Source: Streptomyces sp. Edi2
Lineage (GTDB): Bacteria; Actinomycetota; Actinomycetes; Streptomycetales; Streptomycetaceae
Reading direction: 5' to 3'
Length of the DNA: 64,000 nt
NCBI RefSeq assembly: GCF_040253635.1
Contig: NZ_JBEJGX010000003.1
Location: forward strand, 124,001-188,000
The notes under the pieces: generated by a model
The model's input: the letters and a program-made list of their open reading frames with translations, nothing else
What the model was told of the DNA's origin: nothing
Databases searched by the model: none
Shown: positions 1-8,473 of the stretch, piece after piece
How positions within the stretch are numbered: the stretch's first letter is position 1
Layout of the letters: each line of letters begins with the position of its first letter
Translations under genes and position numbers: made by a program

Positions 1-334
1 GATCGCGATGCGAGGGGTGGTGGACATGAGTCACGCTCCGTTCCAGGGATGAAGAGTGTGCAGGTGCAGAGGGTGGACGTGCGGGGAGTGCAGGGGTGGA
101 TCGTGCAGGTGCTTTGTGGTGCTGCCCTGATACATGAGGCGGGGCGGCGGGCGTGCGGCACAGCTTCTGCGTCTTCTTCATCGGCGGCTTCCGACGGGCC
201 GATTTCAGGCATGACAGATCAAACGTTCCGGTGACTCCGGGGCTCCCGGGGGCTTCGGTGAGGGAGCGGCCCGGTGCCGGCAGCTGGTTGGGCGCCGGCC
301 GGGGTACCCCGGTCTCCCCCATCAACAGAAGCAC
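1..334. other. Gene-poor left edge
   Basis: No convincing gene is seen. One frame is open from base 2 to a TGA at 50-52 and could be the last 16 codons of a gene outside the window, but this is too short to test. The rest lacks a ribosome site followed by codon-biased sequence on either strand. Confidence 0.4.
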
Positions 335-358
335 AGCAGTTCCAAAAGTACAACTGCT
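335..358. promoter_or_regulatory. Candidate TetR operator
   Basis: Perfect 7-bp inverted repeat AGCAGTT / AACTGCT with a 10-bp spacer, 60 bp upstream of the TetR start. A second short repeat, GATCG / CGATC, lies at 373-388. Position and symmetry fit autoregulation by the TetR gene; binding is inference. Confidence 0.4.
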
Positions 359-417
359 CCGACTTTTTATCTGATCGCCTTGACGATCGAATCCTCTCAA
401 GGGGATAAGGTGGGGGC

Positions 418-1023
418 ATGGCCGAGACGACGACAGGGCGCCGCGAGCGCAAAAAGGCCCAGACCAGGCAAGCCCTGGCTGATGCCGCACTGCGGCTGTT
501 CACGGAGCGCGGCTTCGACCAGGTCGGTGTACGCGAAGTGGCGGAGGCGGCCGATGTCTCGCTGAGTACGCTCTTCAAGCACTTCCCCAGCAAGGAAGCC
601 CTCGTCTTCGACCTGGATACGGACATGGAGAGCGCTCTGGTCACCGCCGTCCGGGACCGAGCCCCGGGTCAGCCCGTTCTGCACGCCCTGCGCGACCACA
701 TGGTGCGCACCCGGACCGTCGTGCGGACCGACGACCCCACGTTTGCCCTCGTCGAATCCACCCCCGCACTACGGGACTACGCCCGGCGTATGTGGTCGCG
801 CCACGAGAAAGCACTGGCCGCCGCCCTCGCCGATGCCACCGGCCTTGCCCCCCACACTCCCGCCGTCACCGGGCTGGCACGCTTCGCCCTGGAAGCCCCC
901 GGCATCGCCCGCGCAAGCGAAGACCCGGCCCGGACCCTGCGCGACCTGTTCGCCCTGCTGGAGCACGGCTGGGCCACCACGCCCCTGGCCAGGCAGGAAG
1001 ACCCTCCCGGCCAGGAAGGGTGA
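418..1023 (+). CDS. TetR/AcrR family transcriptional regulator
   Basis: This 201-residue protein is a predicted ligand-responsive repressor. Residues 10-60 form the TetR DNA-binding domain: a basic RRERKKAQTR lead-in, AALRLFTERGFDQVGVREVA, then the recognition helix and STLFKHFPSKEALVF. The remaining 140 residues are the divergent ligand/dimer domain. The ATG has a purine-rich AAGGTGGGGG stretch upstream. The gene is monocistronic and faces a MerR gene tail to tail, so no partner operon reveals the ligand. An inverted repeat 60 bp upstream may be its operator. Confidence 0.9.
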   Translation: MAETTTGRRERKKAQTRQALADAALRLFTERGFDQVGVREVAEAADVSLSTLFKHFPSKEALVFDLDTDMESALVTAVRDRAPGQPVLHALRDHMVRTRTVVRTDDPTFALVESTPALRDYARRMWSRHEKALAAALADATGLAPHTPAVTGLARFALEAPGIARASEDPARTLRDLFALLEHGWATTPLARQEDPPGQEG

Positions 1024-1125
1024 CCACGGGTCCGGTCCGAGGTCGGCCTGTCGTTGTCGTCGCCTCTGACCTGCCGGGCACGCCGGGAACCGCAGCCGAC
1101 GGGTTCCTGCGTGTACGGTGCCGGC

Positions 1126-1887
1126 TCAGCTCAGCCGGGCGGTGGCGTACACCTCCATGGCGTCGCGCTGATACTCGGCCAGGCCCGGCGCGATCGCGTC
1201 GTAGGCCGCGCGCCACTGCTCGTTCTCCACACAGGAACGGCCGATCGCACGGAACTCCGTGGCGGAGACCGCCCAGAGCTCCTTCAACATCCGGTACTGC
1301 GCATCGACTTCGGCCTGCGCCGGACCCGCGTCGGCGGGTGTACCGGCGGCCATCACCTCGGCCATCCGGATCATCTGCGCCGTGCGCGCCCGGTGCCCGG
1401 CCTCGATCTCGGCCTGGCTCATCGTCGAAGTGCGCTGCTCGACCTTCTCGGCAAGCTCCGGGAAGTCACGCAGGTTCTCTCCGTATTGGGTGGGCTGCAC
1501 ACCCTCGAACAGGTTCTCCGGTCGGTTGATGCTGGTCATGGGCCTGCCGTCCTTCCTGGATCGCTCCAGTTCGGTGATGGTGCGGGAGACGGTGCCGGCC
1601 AGCGCGTCAAGCCGGTCGCGCTCGGCGAGCAGCCGACGGAGATGGCCGCGCAGCGCCTCCAGCTCGTCGACCTGCGCGGCCAGGACCCGGCCGATCTCGG
1701 GCAGCCCCAGGCCCAACGCCCGTAGGACGAGGATCTGTTGCAGCAGCAGTAGCTGGCGCTCCTCGTAATAGCGGTGACCGTTGGTCCCGATCCGGGCCGG
1801 CGGCAGCAGACCGATCTCGTCATAGTGCCGCAGCGTCCGGGCCGTCACTCCCGACATCCGGGCGACCTCCGCGATAGGCCAGGCCAT
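1126..1887 (-). CDS. MerR regulator with TipAS-type antibiotic-recognition domain
   Basis: This 253-residue protein joins an N-terminal MerR winged helix (residues 4-70, PIAEVARMSGVTARTLRHYD and the RYYEERQLLLL helix), a dimerisation coiled coil (about 75-115) and a C-terminal helical TipAS-like domain (about 140-250). In the TipAL family the last domain captures thiopeptides and activates transcription. The frame is open further upstream, but the ATG at 1887 follows a GAGGGAGGCGGAG ribosome site and begins directly with the MerR fold. A MerR-type promoter/operator sits 55 bp upstream, so autoregulation is likely. The ligand is unknown. Confidence 0.9.
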   Translation of the reverse strand: MAWPIAEVARMSGVTARTLRHYDEIGLLPPARIGTNGHRYYEERQLLLLQQILVLRALGLGLPEIGRVLAAQVDELEALRGHLRRLLAERDRLDALAGTVSRTITELERSRKDGRPMTSINRPENLFEGVQPTQYGENLRDFPELAEKVEQRTSTMSQAEIEAGHRARTAQMIRMAEVMAAGTPADAGPAQAEVDAQYRMLKELWAVSATEFRAIGRSCVENEQWRAAYDAIAPGLAEYQRDAMEVYATARLS

Positions 1888-1942
1888 CTCCGCCTCCCTC
1901 ACGAGTGCTTCACCGGGCCGGTCCCTCCGGCCCCTGGCCAAG

Positions 1943-1973
1943 ACGGTAGAAGCTGCCGCAGGGGCAGCTTCAA
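1943..1973 (-). promoter_or_regulatory. MerR-type promoter with 19-bp spacer and dyad operator
   Basis: On the minus strand -35 TTGAAG (1968-1973) and -10 TACCGT (1943-1948) are separated by 19 bp. The spacer holds the perfect dyad GAAGCTGCC / GGCAGCTTC (1949-1971, 5-bp centre). An over-long spacer filled by a dyad is the hallmark of promoters untwisted by MerR-family activators. Confidence 0.75.
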
Positions 1974-2215
1974 GCGCCGCGCGCTGGCTTGGGGTATGAG
2001 GGGTGTCGCCGGTTGTGCATGGGCCGCTGATGTCGACGGTCGAGTCGAGGTGTACGCCGCGAATGGTCCCGGCAGCCCTTACCGAGCCGGCCGGCGGCTT
2101 CACCAGAACACTCAGGGCAGCGGGCGCCTTCCCCGCGGTGCGCTTCGGGAAGGGCTGACCGCTGGGGAAGGGCTGGCCCCTGGGGGCGGGCGGCGGCGAA
2201 CGACGCTCTTCGCCG

Positions 2216-2653
2216 TCAGGTGGGAGTCGAGGCGGACGACGCAGGGCAGGCCTCCGCATCCGCCCGCCCCGGCTCGGCCGAGCGCTGTGACGCGATCACG
2301 GCGAGGGCGTCCTCAGGGGTCGCGTGGACCGGAGTCGTCACGCTGATTCCGGTCAGGTCGAGCAGGCGCAGCACCACTTCGGACACCGCCGCCAGGTGCA
2401 GGCTCCCGTCAAGGCGCTTGGCCTCGTTGGACGCACGAATGAGAATGTTCAACCCCGAGGAATCCATGAACGGCACGGCTCGCAGGTCCAACACCAGATA
2501 CCGCCTGCCATGCACGATCTGGTTGGCCAGCTGGTGGTGAAGGGAGGTGCCGGTCTCGCCGTCAAGATCCCCCGACACGGTCACCACCGCCACCTCCGGC
2601 TCGGTGACCTTCACCTCGACGCTCAACTCGTAGGACTCGGACACGACCTCCAC
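2216..2653 (-). CDS. STAS-domain anti-anti-sigma factor
   Basis: The 145-residue protein is a single STAS domain of the SpoIIAA/RsbV type (residues 12-115). It has the phosphorylation loop MDSSGLNILI with the target serine, preceded by YLVLDLRAVPF. Such proteins bind an anti-sigma serine kinase when unphosphorylated, freeing a sigma factor. The last 25 residues are a disordered tail. No kinase or sigma gene lies nearby, so the partner is encoded elsewhere. The start at 2653 is GTG; a second GTG at 2644 lies after GGAAAGG and is equally possible. Two tandem 14-bp repeats at 2670-2697 precede it. Confidence 0.88.
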   Translation of the reverse strand: MEVVSESYELSVEVKVTEPEVAVVTVSGDLDGETGTSLHHQLANQIVHGRRYLVLDLRAVPFMDSSGLNILIRASNEAKRLDGSLHLAAVSEVVLRLLDLTGISVTTPVHATPEDALAVIASQRSAEPGRADAEACPASSASTPT

Positions 2654-2980
2654 CTTTCCGTCGATCGGTTTCAGTTGATCGGATTCAGTTGATCGGTTGC
2701 CGTTGATCAGTGCCGCTGACCGGTGGGGCTCGCGTACCCCGTCATCCTTACTTCAGACAGAGCCGGAACAGCAGTCCGAGATGCTGTCGACGGCGGAGAC
2801 ACCCGGCGCGTGTCGGCGGGATACGTCTGAGGCGCAGGCCGAGTCGGGGAGCGCCCCCCGGCAGGCCACCCGGCAGCGCGGTCGGACTGCCTCAGCCGGC
2901 GAAAGACGCCAGGCCAGAGCCACGCCGGTATGGCCCGCCCGTCAGAATCGCAGCGCCGCGCGAGGTCCACGGATGGAGGT

Positions 2981-4114
2981 CTACGGATGCAGGATGACCT
3001 TCGTGTAGCCCTCGATGCGCTTGTCGAACTTGTCGTACGCGGAGGCCGCCTGGTCAAGAGGCAGTTCATGCGAGACGACGAAGCTCGGTGCCGCCCGGCC
3101 CTCGATGATCATGTCGCGCAGCTGTCGGTTGTAGCGCTTCACGTTGCACTGCCCGGTACCCATGCGCAGGCCCTTCTCGAAGAGCTTGCCGATCGACACC
3201 AGGAGCATGCCCCGCTTGGCCTGCTCGTCAGGGCCTCCCGGATCGGCCGGAACGTACAGGCCCGGCACACCGAGGGCGCCGGTGGCCCGCACCGTGCCGA
3301 CGAGCGAGTTCAGGACCGTGGCCGGTTCCTCGCGGGCCATGCCGTGCGCCATCGCCTGATAGCCGACGGCGTCCACGCCCTTGTCCGTTCCTGCGCCGCT
3401 CGTCTGGTCCTTGATCTGCTGTACCGGGTCGCCCTCGGCGAAGTTGACCGGGACCGCGCCGATCTCCCGGGCTTTCTCCAGTCGCTCAGGGACCCGGTCG
3501 ACGACGAAAACTTTGCTGGCTCCGCGCAGGAGAGCCGAGTAAGCAGCCATGAGCCCCACCGGCCCGCCGCCGTACACCGCGACGCTCTCCCCCGGGCGCA
3601 CCTGGGCGAGTTCGCAGCCGTGGTATCCGGTGGGGAAGATGTCAGCGAGCAGCATGAAGTCGGTCTCGTGCTCGTTTCCCGGCGGCAGTTTCAGGCAGTT
3701 GAAGTCGGCGTAAGGAACGCGAAGATATTCCGCCTGGCCGCCTACCCAGGGCCCCATGGCGACATAGCCGTAAGCGCCGCCCGCAAATCCTGGGTTGACG
3801 GTCTGACAGAAAGCGGTATATCCCTCGACGCAATTGACGCAGAACCCGCAGGCGACATTGAAGGGCATGACCACACGGTCGCCCTCCTTGAGCGAGGTGA
3901 CGCCGTCACCGAGTTCTTCGATGATCCCCATGTTCTCGTGGCCGAAGACGATGCCCGGCTCGGCCGCCGTGCGGCCTTCGTACATATGCAGGTCAGAGCC
4001 GCAGATCGCAGTGGAGGTGATCTTTACGATCACCTCGTTGGGGTGCTGGATGCCGGGCTTCTCGACATCCTCGACCTCCACGGAGTACGGCCCTTTGTAG
4101 ACGACGGCTTTCAT
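2981..4114 (-). CDS. Zinc-dependent alcohol dehydrogenase, formaldehyde-dehydrogenase type
   Basis: A 377-residue medium-chain dehydrogenase/reductase. Catalytic zinc ligands are seen in CGSD (C38) and GHEN (H59). The structural zinc site has the spacing C89-x2-C92-x2-C95-x7-C103, and the NAD-binding loop VAVYGGGPVGLMAA is near residue 180. Length and the insert after the structural zinc match the glutathione-independent formaldehyde dehydrogenase branch, which oxidises aldehydes or alcohols with NAD. The exact substrate cannot be read. It is monocistronic on the minus strand. An AGGTGGCAGCAA stretch precedes the ATG. Confidence 0.9.
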   Translation of the reverse strand: MKAVVYKGPYSVEVEDVEKPGIQHPNEVIVKITSTAICGSDLHMYEGRTAAEPGIVFGHENMGIIEELGDGVTSLKEGDRVVMPFNVACGFCVNCVEGYTAFCQTVNPGFAGGAYGYVAMGPWVGGQAEYLRVPYADFNCLKLPPGNEHETDFMLLADIFPTGYHGCELAQVRPGESVAVYGGGPVGLMAAYSALLRGASKVFVVDRVPERLEKAREIGAVPVNFAEGDPVQQIKDQTSGAGTDKGVDAVGYQAMAHGMAREEPATVLNSLVGTVRATGALGVPGLYVPADPGGPDEQAKRGMLLVSIGKLFEKGLRMGTGQCNVKRYNRQLRDMIIEGRAAPSFVVSHELPLDQAASAYDKFDKRIEGYTKVILHP

Positions 4115-4299
4115 TTGCTGCCACCTTCCGATCGGCGGATAGCATGCAGAATTCCCCCCACCACTCCCCCGCCTTTTGACGTGACCTATCCCTCATGATT
4201 CTCCGCTCTACTGCATGCAGCAAGCCGGTAACGTGAGAGGTGATATCCACGCTGGGTATCGCAATGTCGCACCGAGAAACGAAAGAGGGAGGGCGACAC

Positions 4300-4491
4300 G
4301 TGGCAGCACAGCGACTGGGGACCTTGCTGGTACCGGTGCTCGGCCTGTCCGGCACCTCGTACCCGACCGGGACCACGGTTACCGTCCGCGGTCGCGGTGC
4401 GACTGTCGATGCGTTTGTGAACGGCGACTGGCTCCCGCTGTCGTGGTGGGAATTCTCCGACGGCCTCCGTGAGGACATCGCCGACCGTTGA
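4300..4491 (+). CDS. Small protein of unknown function (63 aa)
   Basis: I do not recognise this protein. The GTG at 4300 is chosen because GAGGGAGGG lies 7 bases upstream; ATGs at 4240 and 4264 in the same frame lack such a site. The product is compact (SYPTGTTVTVRGRGATVDAF, then a WLPLSWWEF stretch) with no signal peptide or membrane segment, and looks like a small beta-rich cytoplasmic protein. It is divergent from the dehydrogenase at 2981-4114. Confidence 0.55.
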   Translation: MAAQRLGTLLVPVLGLSGTSYPTGTTVTVRGRGATVDAFVNGDWLPLSWWEFSDGLREDIADR

Positions 4492-4627
4492 CCCGCCGGT
4501 TACGGATTCGCCGCGTACGCCTCTGAACTGCATGGATGATCCGGGTGGGCTGCCCCGGCGCTCCGGCCATGAGCAGGACTGCAGCCACTCCCCACTTATT
4601 TCCGGCAAAACGGGGCAAACTGCAGGC

Positions 4628-4858
4628 ATGGGCTCTCAATATTCCGAACCGGATCCACGCCACAGCCCCGGCGTCGCGCCAGGAGTCGGGGTACCCCCAG
4701 GGGAAACCCCGCCGGGCGAGGGAAGCACCGGGGCGGAGACCGGCCCCCGCGACAAGCAGACCCGCGGCTGGGCGACAGGACCCGTCATCATCCTTGCCAT
4801 CATCGTCGTGCTCTGCGCAGCGTTCTTCATTGCCTACGCGGTGACCGTGGCACTGTGA
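4628..4858 (+). CDS. Small single-span membrane protein (DUF6480-like)
   Basis: A 76-residue protein with a Pro/Gly-rich cytoplasmic segment containing GVGVPPGETPPGEGS and one C-terminal membrane helix (about 52-74, IILAIIVVLCAAFFIAYAV). The proline-rich motif and layout match the DUF6480 family of actinobacterial proteins as I recall it; its function is unknown. The ATG at 4628 is the first methionine of the conserved part. The gene stands alone between a small plus-strand gene and a convergent methyltransferase. Confidence 0.65.
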   Translation: MGSQYSEPDPRHSPGVAPGVGVPPGETPPGEGSTGAETGPRDKQTRGWATGPVIILAIIVVLCAAFFIAYAVTVAL

Positions 4859-4936
4859 CCGCGCCCGACCCGCTCCATTAGGCAGAGCCGGGCGTCCGGG
4901 CAGGTAAGCAGGCAGCCAGGCGATCTTGAGGTCCGC

Positions 4937-5593
4937 TCACGGGCGGTGCCATACGAGCGTGTAGCGCCAGAACAGTCGGCGGCGCAGCCGGGCGCCGGGC
5001 AGGGCGTGCTGGGCCTCACCGACGATGTCGGAAAAGCTCATGTCCGCCGGCCGGGCCAGGGCGGTCATCGCGACCGGGCGGGGTGCCCTGCGGCCCTTGT
5101 TCTTGAGCCACCCGGTGGCGGCATTCAGTGGGCTTGCGAGGGCGCCGAGCAGATAGTCCCCGGCCGTCTGCGCCCGGGAGAGGCCGACGATCACCAGGGT
5201 TCCGCCGGGGGCCAGGTGCCGGCGGAGGACGGTGAGAGCTTCGGTGAAGGGCAGATGGTGGATGGTGGCGACGCAGGTGATGACGTCGTAGGAACCGGCA
5301 GGGATCCCGGTCAGCGCGTCTGCGACCGTGAAGGTCACCGGGGTTGCCGGAGAAGTCAGCCGCTGCGCCCGGGAGATGATCACCGGGTCGGAGTCGATTC
5401 CCTGGACCTCGTTGGCGCCTGTGGCCAGGAGCCGGGCCAGGTCACCGCTGCCGGAGCCGATGTCCAGGGCCCTGGCGAAGTGTTCGGGAAGTTGCCGCAG
5501 AATCCACCGGTGGTAGTGGGCGTTGTGGTCCCAGGGGTGGGCCGCATTGAACCGTTCGAGGGCTCGGAGGACTCGCGGCGGCAGTGGCGTCAT
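4937..5593 (-). CDS. Class I SAM-dependent methyltransferase
   Basis: A 218-residue Rossmann methyltransferase. Motif I is ALDIGSGSGDLARLL (43-56), the acidic motif II loop is VQGIDSDPVI, the motif IV region is YDVITCVATIHHLPF, followed by LAPGGTLVIVGL. These bind S-adenosylmethionine; the substrate is unknown. The frame is open well upstream, but the ATG at 5593 opens the protein with a typical short helical cap (RVLRALERFNAAHPWDHNAH). It lies downstream of the IPT/TIG block on the same strand, 184 bp away, so cotranscription is uncertain. Confidence 0.85.
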   Translation of the reverse strand: MTPLPPRVLRALERFNAAHPWDHNAHYHRWILRQLPEHFARALDIGSGSGDLARLLATGANEVQGIDSDPVIISRAQRLTSPATPVTFTVADALTGIPAGSYDVITCVATIHHLPFTEALTVLRRHLAPGGTLVIVGLSRAQTAGDYLLGALASPLNAATGWLKNKGRRAPRPVAMTALARPADMSFSDIVGEAQHALPGARLRRRLFWRYTLVWHRP

Positions 5594-5777
5594 GGCATCA
5601 GTCCACCAAATCCCCGGTTCCTGCGTCCGCTCGATTGAGGAAGCGTCAGCGGAGTCGGCATGGGCAGGCTCGGGTGCGGTCGGGTGCGGTCGCTTTTGTC
5701 GGGATGACCCTCCCCTCGACACTCGCGCAGGGCGTCCCCGTACGACAACTCGGCGCGAGGTCCAGGAAGATCGCTCC

Positions 5778-7529
5778 CTAGGAGGGGTCGTAGACGTACG
5801 GCAGGGCGTTGCTATTTCCGGCCGGGGTGTGCACCACGACATTCACCGTGCCGGGCGCTCCGCCCGGGGAGGTCGCGACGACCTGGGTGTCGGAGATCGC
5901 CGAGAACGAGGCCGGGACTCCGCCGAAGGACACCGCGTCGGTGTAGGTGAGGTTGCTGCCGCCCAGCAGGATCGCGTCGCCCCCGAGATCAGCGCCATGG
6001 GAGGGGGTGAGGCTGGTCAGGACGGGCGCTCCGAGGTAGGTGTAGTACGGATTCCCGGTGGCCGCCGTGCTGGTGCCGCCCGGTGTGGTGACGGTGACGA
6101 CGACCGTGCCGGACCCGGCCGGAGCGGTCACGGTCAGTTGGTTGTCGGAGACCACGGTGATGGCAATGGCCGGATTCCCCCCGAAGTTCACGGCGTTGGT
6201 GAGTGTCAGGTTGGTGCCGAAGACGGTGACGGTGTTGCCTCCGGTGGCCGGGCCGAGGTGCGGGGACAAATCGCTGAGGGTGGGTGCGGCGAGATAGAAG
6301 TACGGCAGGGGATTACTGGTGCCGCCTGCCGTGGTGACCGTGACATTGAGCGAGGACGGCGGGCCCGCGGGCGCGATGACGGTGATCTGGCCGGCGGTAT
6401 TGGTGAGGATGGTCGCCGCGTTGCTCCCGAACTTCACCGAACTCGCACCGGAGAGATTGGTGCCGTTGATCGTCACCACATTGCCACCCGCCGTCGGCCC
6501 CGACGTCGGACTCAGACTACTGAGCACCGGGACGGCAACAGCGACGTACGTATAAGCCAGGCCATTGCTCGTGCCGCCCGCCGTGCTGACCGTCACGTTG
6601 ACCGTACCGGTTCCTGCCGGGGCGCTGACCGTGATCTGGGTGGCGGTATTGGTGAGGATGGAGGCGGGACTGCCCCCGAAGAGCACCGAAGTCGCACCAG
6701 AGAGATTGGTGCCGTTGACCGTGACCACATTGCCACCCGCCGTCGGCCCAGAGGTCGGGCTCAGACTACTGATAGCCGGAACGGGAACGGCGACATAGGT
6801 ATAGGCAAGGCCGTTGCTCGTACCACCCGCCGTAGTCACCGTGACATTGACCGTGCCCCCACCCGCAGGCGCAATGACCGTGATCTGAGTAGCAGTATTG
6901 GTCAGAACGACCCCCGAATTACCCCCGAACTTCACCGAACTCGCACCGGACAGGTTCGTGCCGTTGACCGTCACCACATTGCCACCCGCCGTCGGCCCCG
7001 ACGTCGGACTCAGACTACTGAGCACTGGCACGGGAACGGCGACATAGGTATAGGCAAGGCCATTGCTCGTACCACCCGCCGTAGTCACCGTGACATTGAC
7101 CGTGCCCCCACCCGCAGGCGCAATGACCGTGATCTGAGTAGCAGTATTGGTCAGAACGACCCCCGAATTACCCCCGAACTTCACCGAACTCGCACCGGAC
7201 AGGTTCGTGCCGTTGACCGTCACCACATTGCCACCCGCCGTCGGCCCCGACGTCGGAATGAGTGTGGTGATTACGGGAGCCGGGGTGTAGCTGAAGAAGA
7301 CGTTCTGGCTGCTGGTCCCGGTCGGCGCCGTGACCGTGACCTGAACCGTACCGGTCCCCGGGGGCGTCTTGGCCGTGATCTGCGTATCGCTGACGATGAC
7401 AAAGGTGGTTCCGTTGGGGCCGAACCTGACCATGGTGGCGCCGGTGAACCCGGAGCCGGTGATGGTGACGTTGGTACCCCCCGCTGGAAGACCTTGAGTG
7501 GGGCTGACACTGGTCACTACGGGGGCCAT
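5778..7529 (-). CDS. Seven-repeat IPT/TIG-domain protein without signal peptide
   Basis: A 583-residue protein made almost wholly of seven IPT/TIG immunoglobulin-like repeats of about 82 residues. Each opens with a VxSLSPTSGPTAGG-like strand turn and ends in TAGGTSNGLAYTY. TIG domains usually mediate extracellular binding, yet the N-terminus (MAPVVTSVSPTQG) has no signal peptide or membrane anchor. Repeats 2 and 3 are nearly identical at DNA level. The ATG follows GAAGGAG, and the stretch to ATGGCC is shared with the two other TIG genes upstream. Function unknown; a structural or adhesive surface role is inference. Confidence 0.85.
   Translation of the reverse strand: MAPVVTSVSPTQGLPAGGTNVTITGSGFTGATMVRFGPNGTTFVIVSDTQITAKTPPGTGTVQVTVTAPTGTSSQNVFFSYTPAPVITTLIPTSGPTAGGNVVTVNGTNLSGASSVKFGGNSGVVLTNTATQITVIAPAGGGTVNVTVTTAGGTSNGLAYTYVAVPVPVLSSLSPTSGPTAGGNVVTVNGTNLSGASSVKFGGNSGVVLTNTATQITVIAPAGGGTVNVTVTTAGGTSNGLAYTYVAVPVPAISSLSPTSGPTAGGNVVTVNGTNLSGATSVLFGGSPASILTNTATQITVSAPAGTGTVNVTVSTAGGTSNGLAYTYVAVAVPVLSSLSPTSGPTAGGNVVTINGTNLSGASSVKFGSNAATILTNTAGQITVIAPAGPPSSLNVTVTTAGGTSNPLPYFYLAAPTLSDLSPHLGPATGGNTVTVFGTNLTLTNAVNFGGNPAIAITVVSDNQLTVTAPAGSGTVVVTVTTPGGTSTAATGNPYYTYLGAPVLTSLTPSHGADLGGDAILLGGSNLTYTDAVSFGGVPASFSAISDTQVVATSPGGAPGTVNVVVHTPAGNSNALPYVYDPS
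6781..7256 (-). repeat. Near-identical 249-bp tandem duplication inside the TIG gene
   Basis: The block 6781-7029 is repeated from 7030 with one visible base change (CCGTTGCTC against CCATTGCTC) until divergence near 7256. The period is 249 bp, exactly 83 codons, so the duplication adds one TIG domain in frame. Near identity including silent positions indicates a recent event or gene conversion. Confidence 0.85.
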
Positions 7530-7562
7530 GATGCTTGTCTCCTTCTTGTACCGCCTGGGCAT

Positions 7563-7596
7563 CGCGCCCTGGCCGGCGGTGGTCGGCCAGGGCGCG
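7563..7596 (-). terminator. Strong hairpin between two TIG genes
   Basis: Perfect 13-bp stem CGCGCCCTGGCCG / CGGCCAGGGCGCG with an 8-base loop, 86 bp after the stop of the three-repeat TIG gene and 34 bp before the start of the seven-repeat gene. No U-run follows, as is usual for actinobacterial terminators. Confidence 0.65.
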
Positions 7597-7681
7597 GGGG
7601 CGTCACCGCCCGCCCGCGCCATACGTTGCGGACGGGCGGCGACGTGATGGTCGTGCCGTTATCCCCGGTCGTCCCCGACGA

Positions 7682-8473
7682 TCAGGTGACGGTGAAGGCC
7701 TGGGCGTTGGAGTTGCCGCCGCAGGTGTGGACCGTGATCGTTCCCGCGCCGAGGGCGAGTCCAGCGGGCACCGTGGCGACGAGTTGGGTGTCACTCACGG
7801 GGGTGAAGACCGCGGTGGCGGTGGCGGCGCCGCTGTCGGTGAAGGTGACGGTGTCGACGCCGATGAAACCGGTTCCGTTGACGGTGATCTGGTCCCCCGT
7901 CGTACCCGAGGTGGGGACCAACGAGGTGATGGCCGGCGCGAGGTAGTAGTCGATCAGGGTGGTGCCCGCGGGGCTGGTCCCACCCGCGGTGGTGATGTTC
8001 ACCGACTGGGTGGACACCGTGCCGACCTGCCCCGGGTTGGCCGGCGCGGTGAAGGTGACCTGGCTCGGCTGGGTGGGGGTGACCGCCACGTTGCCTACGG
8101 TGCCCACCCCTACCTGCGTTCCGGAGAGGAAGTTGGTGCCGAACAGCGTCACCGCACCACCCGTGGCGGCCGATACGCAGGTGACGCTCAGCCCTGTGGT
8201 GGTCGGGGCGGCGATGACGAAGAACGGCAGCGCGTTGCTGGTGGCGCCGGCACTGCTGGTGACGCTGACGGAGACCTGGCCGGAGCACGGCGCCGTGCTG
8301 GGCACCACGAAGGTGACCTGGGTGGCGGTGACGCCTGTCGGAGTGACCGTCGCCGAGCCGAAGTTCACCCTCGTGGTGGCGGAAAGGGCGGTTCCATTGA
8401 TCTGGACGGTATCGCCTGGTTTGCCCTGGTTCGTGGTGGTTGTTGTGTCCACCAACGACGTGATGGTTGCCAT
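7682..8473 (-). CDS. Three-repeat IPT/TIG-domain protein
   Basis: A 263-residue protein of three IPT/TIG-like repeats. They begin at residue 2 (TITSLVDTTTTTNQGKPGD), near 88 (TTTGLSVTCVSAATGG) and near 180 (PAITSLVPTSGTTGD). The fold is all-beta, rich in Thr, Val and Gly. There is no signal peptide. The ATG is preceded by GAAGGAGAAGCATC, almost the same leader as the neighbouring TIG genes. Three cysteines, rare in this set, lie in repeats 1-3. It probably works with its two neighbours, which it resembles; the role is unknown. Confidence 0.8.
   Translation of the reverse strand: MATITSLVDTTTTTNQGKPGDTVQINGTALSATTRVNFGSATVTPTGVTATQVTFVVPSTAPCSGQVSVSVTSSAGATSNALPFFVIAAPTTTGLSVTCVSAATGGAVTLFGTNFLSGTQVGVGTVGNVAVTPTQPSQVTFTAPANPGQVGTVSTQSVNITTAGGTSPAGTTLIDYYLAPAITSLVPTSGTTGDQITVNGTGFIGVDTVTFTDSGAATATAVFTPVSDTQLVATVPAGLALGAGTITVHTCGGNSNAQAFTVT

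Noticed and set aside
5523..7946. Long open frame on the plus strand opposite the TIG genes
   Set aside because: Its product is Arg/Gly-rich repeats with no family features; it mirrors the TIG repeats on the opposite strand, which have codon bias and ribosome sites.
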